A stretch of DNA of 64,000 nt. It comes from Massilia sp. ZL223 (GTDB lineage: Bacteria; Pseudomonadota; Gammaproteobacteria; Burkholderiales; Burkholderiaceae_D). Shown in pieces: positions 1 to 8,112 of this stretch. The notes under the pieces were generated by a model. That model saw nothing but the letters and a program-made list of their open reading frames with translations, was not told the origin of the DNA and searched no databases. Position 1 is the first letter of the stretch, and every line of letters begins with the position of its first letter. The stretch spans positions 1 through 64,000 of the forward strand of contig NZ_JAGPWD010000027.1 in NCBI RefSeq assembly GCF_018119395.1. The letters are read 5' to 3'. The translations under genes were made by a program, and so were the position numbers.

Positions 1-58
<58 letters not shown>

Positions 59-746
59 ACGCCTGGGTCGGGTGCCCGTTGAAGCCCGTGGACATGGTCC
101 TTGCCGCGGCGAAGGCGCCGAAACTCACGCGGTCGATGCAGGCCTCGGCGCCGCCGCATACGGCGATGTCGGCTTCGCCGGCGCGAATCAGGCGCGCCGC
201 ATCGCCGATGGCCTGGGCGCTGGCGGCGCAGGCGGTGACGGGCGCCCCGAGCGGGCCGCGCAAGCCATGACGGATAGAAATGTGGCCAGCCGCCATATTG
301 GCGAGGAAGCTGGGCACGGTGAACGGCGACAAGCGCTTCGGTCCGCGCTGGTCCGTGGTCCGGACGGCCTCCACGACGGCGCCGAAACCGCCGATGCCGG
401 AAGCGACGATGGTCGCCGTCCTCTGGCGCGCGCTGTCCGACTCCGGCTGCCAGCGCGCCTGGTTCAAGGCTTCCTGCGCCGCGGCCAGGGCGAACATGGT
501 GAAGCGGTCCATCTTCTTCTGGTCCTTGGGTTCGACGGCAAGGGCCGCGTCGAATCCCCATGGCCGCTCGGGCGCCAGGCTAGTGACGACGCCCGCGACC
601 TTCGCTGCGATCCCTTCCGTGATCTCCTCCCCCAGGCCCGCCAGCCCTGAGTCGCCATTCAGGAGGCGCCGCCATACGGCCTCGACACCACACCCCAGAG
701 GCGACACCACCCCCATGCCAGTCACGACAATGCGTTTCGTATTCAC
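59..746 (-). CDS. fabF: Beta-ketoacyl-ACP synthase II (FabF-type), 3' truncated
   Basis: This is a condensing enzyme of fatty acid synthesis (acyl-ACP plus malonyl-ACP to 3-oxoacyl-ACP), cytoplasmic. It starts at a GTG (746), giving MNTKRIVVTGMGVVSPLG, the standard N-terminus of the family. About 229 codons are present of the usual 410. The nucleophilic cysteine lies near residue 173 in TACAASAQAIGDA, and the segment GGAEACIDRVSFGAFAAART follows as expected. The two catalytic histidines would lie in the missing part. The frame runs into the poly-C tract at 58, where the conserved S-R-P-F-D segment should come, so the break looks technical. It is divergent from the AraC regulator at 877. Whether it is the housekeeping FabF or a paralogue of a special pathway cannot be decided from this half. 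Confidence 0.85.
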
Positions 747-876
747 AGTTGCTCCCTCGTTGAAGATCATTGGCAAAATACGCCACACAACGCTCAAGGA
801 AACCCTTGAGCGCCGCTTTACACGTGGGCCAGTATAGGGACAGTCAGCTAAAGAAATTGACGCATCGCGCCAACGA

Positions 877-1938
877 ATGTGCAAAACGCGCCATAATACG
901 CGCACTATGGATCGGTCCTGGCAACACTCGCTCACCGTCTCATCCCACTTCCTGCATGGGATGCTGCACTTCATCCGCACGCGTCACGGCGAAGCCGCGG
1001 CGGCGCAGGCGCTCGCCAGCGCGGCCATCCCGCAATCGCTGCTGGTGCAGCCCGATGCGCGGCTGACACGCCAGCAGTACGTGGCGCTGTACCGGACGGT
1101 CGCGGCGACGCTCGACGACGAGATGCTGGGACTGTGGTCCCGCCCGATCCGGACCGGTACCCTGAAATATCTGATGCTGAGCCTGCTCGACGCCCCGACC
1201 GTGCTGGTTGCCCTGAACCGCTTCGTGCGCTTCTGGAATCTGCTGCTGGACGATTACCGCCTGCAGATCTCGACGAAGAGCAATCTGGTGCGCCTGAGCC
1301 TGATGGAAAGAACGCCCGGCACGCCGGTCACGGTGCTGGGACATGAGTTGATGATGAAGCTGATCCACGGGATCACCTCCTGGCTGCTCGGCAGGGACAT
1401 CAGCCTGCACCGCGTCGAGTTCGCCTTCGCCAGGCCCCGGCATGCGGAGGACTACGCCTTCTTCTACCCCGGTGACGTACGCTTCGATGCCGGCATGACC
1501 GGCATCACCTTCACCTACCAGGATTGCGCGGAGACCTTCAAGCGCGAGAAGCACGAGCTCTGGGCTTTCCTGAAGCGTGCGCCCGAAGACTGGACCTTCA
1601 GCGCGTTCCATCCCGGCTCGGTCACCGCCAAAACACGCGACTACCTGGAACAGCATATCGCGCGGCCCGTGAGCATCCAGGACCTGGCGCAGGCCTTGCA
1701 CACCTCGGTGCGCACGCTGAATCGCCGCTTCGCGGAGGAAGGCACGCACTTCCAGCTGGTGAAGGATGGCCTGCGGCGCGACATCGCCGTCCACCGGCTG
1801 GCCAACTCGAACACGGGCGTGGCCAAGCTGGCCTACGACCTGGGCTTTTCCGACGCCACGGGATTCTGCCGCGCGTTCAAGCATTGGACCGGCAGCAGCC
1901 CGCTCGATTACCGCAAGGGCGCCCGCCACGAGGAGTGA
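877..1938 (+). CDS. AraC family transcriptional regulator (arabinose-binding-like N-domain)
   Basis: 353 residues. Residues about 30-215 resemble the ligand-binding N-domain of the OruR/ArgR-like branch of AraC regulators. Residues about 255-350 form the double helix-turn-helix DNA-binding domain (VSIQDLAQALHTSVRTLNRR and LAYDLGFSDATGFCRAFKHW). Two starts are possible: ATG at 877 and an in-frame ATG at 907 (MDRSWQHSLTV). Neither has a strong ribosome site, so the first ten residues are uncertain. The gene is divergent from the FabF-type gene with a 130-bp gap, a common arrangement for a regulator and its target, but that link is inferred. Inducer unknown. Confidence 0.88.
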   Translation: MCKTRHNTRTMDRSWQHSLTVSSHFLHGMLHFIRTRHGEAAAAQALASAAIPQSLLVQPDARLTRQQYVALYRTVAATLDDEMLGLWSRPIRTGTLKYLMLSLLDAPTVLVALNRFVRFWNLLLDDYRLQISTKSNLVRLSLMERTPGTPVTVLGHELMMKLIHGITSWLLGRDISLHRVEFAFARPRHAEDYAFFYPGDVRFDAGMTGITFTYQDCAETFKREKHELWAFLKRAPEDWTFSAFHPGSVTAKTRDYLEQHIARPVSIQDLAQALHTSVRTLNRRFAEEGTHFQLVKDGLRRDIAVHRLANSNTGVAKLAYDLGFSDATGFCRAFKHWTGSSPLDYRKGARHEE

Positions 1939-1955
1939 CGGGCGCCCTGCCCGGC

Positions 1956-2579
1956 TCAGGCTTCGGTGAAGGCCGGCCCGGCGAAGCGCTTGACCACCTC
2001 GCCGCCGGCTTTCGCGCAATGCCTGAGACGACGTTCCGCCTTGTGCAGGCGTGCCGACGCATCCACATGGTCGCGCACCCTGGCGCTGAGCAGCGCCAGC
2101 GCCGCCGCCTTGTTCGCGCTCTGGCTGCGCGAGCCGCCGATCTTGACCGACAGGCCCGTGGCCACATGGGTGGCCCGCACGGCCGTCTCGGTCTTGTTGG
2201 CGTGCTGCCCGCCCGGACCGGAGGAGCGCATCGTCTCGAACCTGACCTCGTTGCCGAAGCCGCGATCCGGTTCCGCAAACAAGCTCACATCGAGATACCA
2301 GTTCTTGCGGCGGTGCGCCGGCCGCAAGGGACTGGGACAGACCCACAGGATCGTGCCGGCGTAAGGCGCGGCGAACAGGCGGCAGGCCGCCTCCTCGCCT
2401 TCCAGCGCCAGCAGGACCGACTGCAGCAGGCCCGATCCGCCTTCGCGGGTCTCCTCGACCAGCGTGAGCGTGACGCCGCTGGCCCCGGCCTTCGCCTCCA
2501 GGTGCCCAAGCAGCTTGGCGACAGCCAGGCAGCATTCCGCCGGGCCGGTATTCGCGGAGATTTGCATCAAGGTCGTCAT
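1956..2579 (-). CDS. prfH: Peptide chain release factor-like protein PrfH
   Basis: 207 residues, the short class-I release factor homologue that accompanies RtcB2. The GGQ loop that triggers peptidyl-tRNA hydrolysis is at residues about 120-127 (SSGPGGQHANKTET). The segment RPAHRRKNWY upstream is characteristic of PrfH, and the stop-codon recognition domain of RF1/RF2 is absent. Published work on this family indicates that PrfH recognises ribosomes whose 16S rRNA has been cut in the decoding centre and releases the nascent chain, so that RtcB2 can religate the RNA. The ATG at 2579 overlaps the rtcB stop (TGATG), which supports translational coupling. A GTG three codons upstream is the alternative start. 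Confidence 0.92.
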   Translation of the reverse strand: MTTLMQISANTGPAECCLAVAKLLGHLEAKAGASGVTLTLVEETREGGSGLLQSVLLALEGEEAACRLFAAPYAGTILWVCPSPLRPAHRRKNWYLDVSLFAEPDRGFGNEVRFETMRSSGPGGQHANKTETAVRATHVATGLSVKIGGSRSQSANKAAALALLSARVRDHVDASARLHKAERRLRHCAKAGGEVVKRFAGPAFTEA

Positions 2580-3772
2580 CAGCAGCACTCCCCACGCGTC
2601 TTGTAGGTCAGCACCGGCCGGAACGAAGCAACCGCCTCGACCAGCCCTGCGCCGACCAGGCTGTCGATCACGGTATCGATCGGCTTGTAGGCGGCGCCGG
2701 CTTCTTCATAGACAAGGTCCTTGTCGTTGCAGATGATGCGGCTGCCCAGCGCGCCTTTCGACACGTCCTTGCCCTTGATGTGGCGGCCGAGGCGCGCCTT
2801 GCAATCGGCGCGCATCCATTTGCGGCCGGCGCCGTGCGCCAGCGAACCCAGGCTGGATTCGGAGGCTTCCCCGATGGGCCTGACCAGGTAGCTGAAATGG
2901 TCCCGCGATCCCGGAATCAGGACGAGTTCGCCCGACATCGGGGTGGCGCCCTTGCGGTGCACCCAGCCGTCGGCGCCGTCGAAACGCTCGCGCGTGACCG
3001 TGTTGTGGTTCACATCCAGGCGCTGGCTGCCTTGCACGCCCAGGCGCACCAGCACGCGCACCGCGACCAGCCAGCGATTGAGTTCGGCAAACGCCACGGC
3101 CGCCTGGTGGCGCCGGACGTAGTCCAGCGCCTCGGGCGTGCCCTCCGCCAGGCCGCCATGCCCGAACTGCTCGACGTGCTCGCGCAGGATCGCGCCGCCG
3201 AGGCCCCTGGACCCGGTGTGCACGACCAGGTTCAGGTGCTTCGTATTGAGTACCTTGTCGTCCGCCGCGTCCGGATCGAGCACGTCTTCCAGGCGCTGCA
3301 ACTCCAGGAAGTGGTTGCCCGAACCGAGCGAAGGCGCGGCCCGCATCCAGCCCGGATCGAGCCCGGCATCGGCCAGCGCCTGCTCGACCTGCGCCACCCT
3401 GGCGTCGAGTTCCGGATAAGCCGCGGCCATGTGCTGGCGCTCTTCGCCGGTCAGCGGACCATCGAGGTTGCCGACGAGCTTGTCCAGCTTGTCGAGCTTG
3501 ACTTTCGCGGCCGGCAGTTCGGTGGTCCAGACGCTGACGCCGCAGCCGATATCGCCGCCTACCAGGGCCGGGTAGAAGCGGCCGGCGGTGAAGAAGGCGG
3601 CGCCGATCGGATAGCCGCGGCCAGGGTGCAGGTCGGGCATTCCGACGGCGCGCACCATGCCTGGCAGTTCAAGGGTTTTAGAAAGCTGTTGGATTGCCGC
3701 GCCCTCGATCCACAGACGTGGGGCGGCAACGAGGGTCGCACGGTCTGCGACCCGAGAAATGAAATTTCCCAT
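2579..3772 (-). CDS. rtcB: RtcB2 family RNA ligase (16S rRNA repair)
   Basis: 397 residues, a GTP- and Mn-dependent RNA ligase that joins 2',3'-cyclic phosphate or 3'-phosphate ends to 5'-OH ends. Metal-ligand motif GGDIGCG lies at residues 72-78, GSGNHF in the middle, and the guanylylated histidine in LAHGAGRKW at about residue 313. The start MGNFISR (3772) fits the family and has a GGGAA upstream. An in-frame ATG at 3793 adds seven residues. Being coupled to prfH marks this as the RtcB2 branch, known to repair 16S rRNA cut by ribotoxins, not the tRNA-splicing or archease-linked branch. No rtcR or rtcA lies nearby. The leader (3836-3920) suggests post-transcriptional control. Confidence 0.92.
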   Translation of the reverse strand: MGNFISRVADRATLVAAPRLWIEGAAIQQLSKTLELPGMVRAVGMPDLHPGRGYPIGAAFFTAGRFYPALVGGDIGCGVSVWTTELPAAKVKLDKLDKLVGNLDGPLTGEERQHMAAAYPELDARVAQVEQALADAGLDPGWMRAAPSLGSGNHFLELQRLEDVLDPDAADDKVLNTKHLNLVVHTGSRGLGGAILREHVEQFGHGGLAEGTPEALDYVRRHQAAVAFAELNRWLVAVRVLVRLGVQGSQRLDVNHNTVTRERFDGADGWVHRKGATPMSGELVLIPGSRDHFSYLVRPIGEASESSLGSLAHGAGRKWMRADCKARLGRHIKGKDVSKGALGSRIICNDKDLVYEEAGAAYKPIDTVIDSLVGAGLVEAVASFRPVLTYKTRGECC

Positions 3773-3835
3773 TTGATTCCCGTATTCATACATTCAGAAT
3801 TCCGGGAGCGGGACGAGGCGAGGCTGCTTGGACTG

Positions 3836-3898
3836 TTAGCGCCTGTGCGACGACACCGACCCAGAGATTGGAGGCTGCTGGGCGTGTTGGTATTGCAT
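3836..3898 (-). CDS. Putative 20-codon leader ORF upstream of rtcB2
   Basis: The minus strand carries a perfect Shine-Dalgarno core (AGGAGG, 3909-3904) five bases before an ATG at 3898. The frame encodes MQYQHAQQPPISGSVSSHRR and ends in TAA at 3836-3838, 63 bases before the rtcB2 ATG. It contains a Pro-Pro pair, which can slow ribosomes. The size, strong ribosome site and position fit a leader peptide for attenuation, which would suit a system that answers ribosome damage. No similarity to a known peptide is claimed. It could be a chance frame. Confidence 0.45.
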   Translation of the reverse strand: MQYQHAQQPPISGSVSSHRR

Positions 3899-3920
3899 GC
3901 TTGCCTCCTGTTGGGTCGGT
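3855..3920 (-). promoter_or_regulatory. Stem-loop in the rtcB2-prfH leader, covering the leader-ORF ribosome site
   Basis: The bases at 3855-3863 (ACCGACCCA) are the exact complement of 3912-3920 (TGGGTCGGT). Inside, 3870-3875 (GGAGGC) pairs with 3903-3908. The two helices can stack into one long hairpin with a 27-nt loop. The inner helix contains the AGGAGG ribosome site of the short ORF, and its ATG lies in the loop. There is no U-run, so it is not a simple terminator. A regulatory RNA structure is the best reading. Confidence 0.5.
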
Positions 3921-3984
3921 TGAAAGAAGCCGAATAGTAATGGAAAAACAACTCACAGCGCAAGAGCCGGAACAATTGTCCGGC

Positions 3985-5430
3985 TCAGGCTTTCGTCGTG
4001 ATCAGCTTGTCGTCCTCGCGCTTGTCCGAGCGCACGTCGGCCAGGCGATCGACATGGATCAGCCCTTCCGCCGCCGCGTGCGAGGCGGCGAACACGCTGT
4101 CCGGCGCCAGGATCAGCTGGGCGCCGGTGGCGCTGACTTCCGCGATCAGGCGGTCGAGCGCGTCGATGCGGGCCGGGTCCGGGTTCACGTTGCGGATATA
4201 GATCATGCGCACCGCCTTCGGATGACGGCGCACCACTTCCGTGTAGATCTCCGGGTCCTGCTCCCCGCTGTCGCCGATCAGGACAAACTGCATGTCCGGG
4301 TAATAGCCGAGGATTTGCTCGATCTTGTCCAGCTTGTGGCTGCCATGGCTGGTCAGCTTGAGCATCTGGCTCGGGCTCAGCTCGCGCAGCATCAGCGGCC
4401 CCAGCGGAATGCCCTGCAGGCGCAGGAAGTCGACCAGCGGGCCGAACAGGTGCCAGGGACTGCTCGACACGTAGAACATCGGATTCTCGTCCTGCCCGCT
4501 GGCGCCGGCGCTCAGCGCCCGGTAGAACGCCGCCACGCCCTTGAAGGGCTTGCGCGTGTGGGCGTTGGACCGGGCCAGCATCAGGGCCATGTTCAGCTTG
4601 TTGGTGACATTGGTCCACAGCACCGTGTCGTCGATGTCGCTGATGATGCCGAAGCGCGCGGTGGCGGCCGGCACGGACGCCTGGGCCACCGCCCGCACCG
4701 TTTGCCCGTCGCGGGTGGCGCTGTCCGGCAATTCCAGCTCGACCTCGTGCCAGCCGCCGGACAAGGGCGCGGCGGGCACGATCTCGAAGCTGAAATAGCC
4801 GCCGCGGTCGGTCTGCGTTTCGAGCACCTGGCCCTGGAAGCGCGCCACCACGCGCGCGCCGGCCACCTCGTCGGATTCGAGCCGGCGGTACAGGGCGACC
4901 AGATTGTGCCAGCTGCTGTCGTGCTGCGTCTGTTCGCGGAAATCGACCTCGTCCAGCACCCGGCCCTTGATCCACAGCTTGCCGGTATTGCCGAAGCCGA
5001 AATACGGCAACAGCATCATCTGGCCGCCCTGCCCCAGCCTGCTCAGGCGGCGGAAGGCGTGGGTGGCGAAGGTGCCGACGACACCGCCGACGGCGCCGGC
5101 CAGGCGGCGGTGCAAGGCGCGCGAGCGCTCTTCCGGCACGTGCTCGGCTTCGGCCGGCGGCGCGGATGGTCCGGGCGCCGCGGCGCCATGCTCGACCCAG
5201 GCCGGACGGCCGAGCACGGCGTCCAGGTTCGCCTGCTGCGCGGGATCGATCGGGGAAGAAAGGACGTGAACATTGGCGCCCGCCTCGCGCAGGCGCGCCA
5301 GCTCGGTGTCGGAGGCGATGCCGGGATTGAGCATCAGGACCGCGCCCGGCTGCTCGATGCGCGCGACGAGGTCGTCGAAACCTGCCCGCGTCAGGATGAG
5401 GAAAGGCATGTCGTCGCTGGCCGTGCTCAC
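3985..5430 (-). CDS. App1 family phosphatase (DUF2183)
   Basis: 481 residues. The C-terminal half (about 255-440) is the App1 catalytic domain, a HAD-like phosphatase. Its DxDxT signature is SDIDDTV with aspartates at 265 and 267, followed by YVSSSPWHLF and a later IGDSGEQDPEIY acid motif. Yeast App1 is a phosphatidate phosphatase, and the bacterial substrates are mostly untested. Residues 1-100 resemble a small nucleotide-fold region, then comes an alanine/proline linker. No signal peptide is seen, so it is probably cytoplasmic or membrane-peripheral. It stands alone between the rtcB2 leader and a terminator region. Confidence 0.85.
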   Translation of the reverse strand: MSTASDDMPFLILTRAGFDDLVARIEQPGAVLMLNPGIASDTELARLREAGANVHVLSSPIDPAQQANLDAVLGRPAWVEHGAAAPGPSAPPAEAEHVPEERSRALHRRLAGAVGGVVGTFATHAFRRLSRLGQGGQMMLLPYFGFGNTGKLWIKGRVLDEVDFREQTQHDSSWHNLVALYRRLESDEVAGARVVARFQGQVLETQTDRGGYFSFEIVPAAPLSGGWHEVELELPDSATRDGQTVRAVAQASVPAATARFGIISDIDDTVLWTNVTNKLNMALMLARSNAHTRKPFKGVAAFYRALSAGASGQDENPMFYVSSSPWHLFGPLVDFLRLQGIPLGPLMLRELSPSQMLKLTSHGSHKLDKIEQILGYYPDMQFVLIGDSGEQDPEIYTEVVRRHPKAVRMIYIRNVNPDPARIDALDRLIAEVSATGAQLILAPDSVFAASHAAAEGLIHVDRLADVRSDKREDDKLITTKA

Positions 5431-5520
5431 GTCTGGGCTCCTCGCTGCTGTGGAGCGGCCAGTATGCCGCGCTTGGGGCCGGGCTACCGTGCGCCAGGTC
5501 CCATTGCCGGGCTGAGGAAC

Positions 5521-5562
5521 AAAAAAATCCCCCTGGGGCGCGCAGCCGCAGGGGGATTTTTA
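5521..5562 (-). terminator. Rho-independent terminator of the heparinase-like gene
   Basis: Bases 5525-5534 and 5550-5559 form a 10-bp stem (AAATCCCCCT with AGGGGGATTT). On the minus strand it is followed by a run of seven T (5521-5527). It lies 16 bp past the stop codon at 5578. The A/T bases on both sides make it potentially bidirectional. Confidence 0.85.
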
Positions 5563-5577
5563 CTGCTCAGGCAGTGC

Positions 5578-7812
5578 TTAGTTGAGCGTCACCGACTGGC
5601 CGCCAACGGTCACGGTGCGCACCGAACCCGAGGTGCTGATGTTGACCGCCGGGCGCTTGCAGCCGACGTCGAGCAGCACCAGGAACTCGGCGACCGACTT
5701 GCCGTCGTTCTTCAGGTAAAAGGCGCCGTGGTCCTCGACCACATTGGTCTTGGCACCCGGGCCGATCCACTTGGCGAAGGTCGCCGCGGTGTTCAGCGAA
5801 CGCACGCAGACCATCTGGTTGCCGGCCGCGACCTTGACGTTCAGGCCGTTCTCCACCGTCATGATGACCGGGGTGTGCATGTTCCACTCGTAGGTGCGGG
5901 CCACGGTGCTTCCCAGGCGGTCGCGCACCAGGATGGCGTTGCCGGCGTTACGCAGGTGCCAGACCTGGCGCTTGGCCATGGTCAGCTGGCCACCGTAGGA
6001 CGGGGTCGCATCGCCTTCCGAGTAGTCGTAGGACGGCTGGGCCGAGAAACCGGTGATCTTGCCGTTGCGCTGCAGCTGCTCGCGGTAGCCGGTGACCATC
6101 TGGCCCTTGCCGCCGTCGAAGGTGACCGCATTCTGCGAACGGGTCTGGTGGTACCAGTCGGTCCAGTACGGCGAGCCGTACCAGTCGTACCAGCCGGCCT
6201 TCACCAGCAGGGGCTGGTTGGCGACCGACAGCAGGATGCCGTTCTGGTCACCGTGGCTGTGGTTGAACGAGCCGTACGGGCTGGACTTGAAGAACAGCGA
6301 GGTGCGCGAGCTCGACGCCAGGTCGCTGTGCATCGCCACCCAGCCGATGCTCGGGTAGTAGGCCGAATTCGACGGGGCCGAGTAGACCTTGGTGTCGGCG
6401 ACCGGCAGCGGGTACTGGGCCTGCAGCAGCGACAGCGAATCCTCCATGCCGCCCAGGTTCTTCACGTACCAGGCCGCACGCGGCGACGGGATGCGCGAGG
6501 CGAAGGCGCGGAACACGCGGTGGTCCGGCTTGGTCTCCGAGGCGTCGCCGAAGGCGTGGACGCGCGCGCCCGGCGGGATGAATTCCATCGCGAAGTCGAG
6601 GAAGCCCAGGGTCCACGGCTTGGAGAAGAAGTTCACGCCGGTCGCATGGGTAAGCGGATCCCACAGCGCCACCAGGTAGCCGGCCGCATACTCGGCGTAG
6701 GCGGTGCCGTTGGCGTAGCCGCCTTCCGGGCCGCTCCACGGCGACGGGCTGTTGGCGTAGGCGCGGAACGAGAAGTCGAACCACTTCTGCGCTTCCGGGA
6801 TGTCGCCCAGCGACAGGGTCGAGATCAGCACCATGAAGATCAGGCTGGTATTGCCGTGCGAATCGAACGGGTACTGGTCCAGGCGGCCGTTGTCGCCGGC
6901 CAGGTTGTTGTACATCTCGGTCGCGCGGGCCTTCACCGAGGTCAGCCAGCGGCTCTTACGGGTCGCATCCAGCGAGCCGCCCAGGACGTCGATCGCCTTG
7001 ATCAGCGACCAGGCGATCTGGCGGTTGGCCTGGTCCTGGTTGGCGTAGCTGGTCGGGCCGTTCGGATCGAGCGAGGCCAGCTGGTCGCCGCGCGCCATGG
7101 CTTCGTTCAGGTAGATCGACTCGCCCTTCAGGCGGTACATGACGGCCGCGGCTTCGAGCTGGCGGCTGGCTTCGTTGATGCGCTGGCGCACGTCGGTCTG
7201 CTGGGAGGCCATGGCGGCCGTCAGCGGCGAGGTGATCACGATCGACCAGCGCGAGTCGGACAGGACCGGCACGGCGGTGATCTGCAGCTTGACTTCGTTG
7301 CCCAGGCGGCTCAGGTAGGGTTCCAGCTCCAGCTTCTTGGCCGCGCTCCAGGTCGAGAACGGGGTGAACGAGGCCGGCATCGAACGCGGACGCGCCTTCG
7401 ACAGGATACGGTTGCGCAGGGTGGCGTTGTCCGGCACTTCGAACAGGTTCGACTTGCTGGTGACCGAGAAGGTGCGCGGGGTCGACCACTCGCTCGCGCC
7501 GCTCGGACGCACGCGCCAGGTGTAGTTGCCCAGGGCCAGGGCCTTGGACGGCAGGTACCAGTTGCGGTCCACGGTCACCTTGGTGGGCGACCCGCCGACC
7601 GGGGTGATCTCGAGTTCATAGGTGGCCGGGCCGGTATTGTGGCGCGCCCAGGTGAAACCGGGCGGGTTCTGGGCCTGGACCTGATTCATCGCCGGGCTCG
7701 GCTTGACGATCAGGGGATCGGTGGACTCGACCCAGTCGGCGCGTGCACTCATGCACACAAACAGCGATGCCATTGCCGCCGCGCGGACGAGACCATTCCG
7801 GTGAAATTTCAT
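5578..7812 (-). CDS. Secreted heparinase II/III-like polysaccharide lyase (DUF4962 type)
   Basis: 744 residues from the ATG at 7812, which has GGAG nine bases upstream and begins a clear signal peptide (MKFHRNGLVRAAAMASLFVC, cleavage after ARA). An Ig-like region (about 25-125) is followed by an alpha/alpha-toroid domain (about 130-470) with Tyr, His and Asn-rich motifs. A C-terminal beta-sandwich of the heparinase II/III type follows, with FNHSHGDQNGILL carrying the usual catalytic/metal histidine region. Such enzymes beta-eliminate uronic-acid polysaccharides. It lies just downstream of the exopolysaccharide locus on the same strand, so an inferred role is trimming or turnover of that polymer. 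Substrate not determinable. Confidence 0.75.
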   Translation of the reverse strand: MKFHRNGLVRAAAMASLFVCMSARADWVESTDPLIVKPSPAMNQVQAQNPPGFTWARHNTGPATYELEITPVGGSPTKVTVDRNWYLPSKALALGNYTWRVRPSGASEWSTPRTFSVTSKSNLFEVPDNATLRNRILSKARPRSMPASFTPFSTWSAAKKLELEPYLSRLGNEVKLQITAVPVLSDSRWSIVITSPLTAAMASQQTDVRQRINEASRQLEAAAVMYRLKGESIYLNEAMARGDQLASLDPNGPTSYANQDQANRQIAWSLIKAIDVLGGSLDATRKSRWLTSVKARATEMYNNLAGDNGRLDQYPFDSHGNTSLIFMVLISTLSLGDIPEAQKWFDFSFRAYANSPSPWSGPEGGYANGTAYAEYAAGYLVALWDPLTHATGVNFFSKPWTLGFLDFAMEFIPPGARVHAFGDASETKPDHRVFRAFASRIPSPRAAWYVKNLGGMEDSLSLLQAQYPLPVADTKVYSAPSNSAYYPSIGWVAMHSDLASSSRTSLFFKSSPYGSFNHSHGDQNGILLSVANQPLLVKAGWYDWYGSPYWTDWYHQTRSQNAVTFDGGKGQMVTGYREQLQRNGKITGFSAQPSYDYSEGDATPSYGGQLTMAKRQVWHLRNAGNAILVRDRLGSTVARTYEWNMHTPVIMTVENGLNVKVAAGNQMVCVRSLNTAATFAKWIGPGAKTNVVEDHGAFYLKNDGKSVAEFLVLLDVGCKRPAVNISTSGSVRTVTVGGQSVTLN

Positions 7813-8112
7813 GCTGAAGCTCCGAGAAAAAACTTGAGATTTCTTGAGGTGGCGCCGCAGACGGGGCGCGTGTGTCAACTGCTGTGGCGGACGACTGATG
7901 CGCCCCGTCAACGAAAAGAATGGTAACCCAATCTTTTATTGAGCACAGGCAAATTTCCCAAAGAAATCAAATTTTTTTGCTTGCCTCACAGAAATACCAC
8001 GCAAAAAAATCAATTTTTGCCGAATAATATTTCAAGCTTTCTAACGACCGTAAACTGCCTGATAACGGTCGTTCTGGGCCTGAAAAGACAGAAAGGCAAA
8101 GCTGTCAAATTG
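7813..8112. other. AT-rich intergenic region between the lyase gene and the EPS locus
   Basis: 300 bp with much lower GC than the surrounding genes, especially 7930-8060 with several A and T runs. It must contain the promoter of the lyase gene. I could not fix -35/-10 boxes with confidence. No ORF in it looks real. It contains the inverted repeat listed at 8043-8073. Confidence 0.6.
8043..8073. repeat. Inverted repeat with 9-bp perfect arms
   Basis: AACGACCGT (8043-8051) and ACGGTCGTT (8065-8073) are perfect complements around a 13-bp spacer. It lies 40 bp past the stop of the last EPS gene and about 230 bp before the lyase start. No T-run follows on either strand, so it is either a weak terminator or, as likely, a regulator-binding site for the lyase gene. 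Confidence 0.5.

Noticed and set aside
840-900. TTGACG (857-862) and CATAAT (892-897) as a promoter for the AraC gene
   Set aside because: The spacing of 29 bp is too long for a sigma-70 promoter.
3868-7926. Open frame of about 1350 codons on the plus strand across the App1 and lyase genes
   Set aside because: It spans two well-supported minus-strand genes and a terminator and has antisense-type composition.
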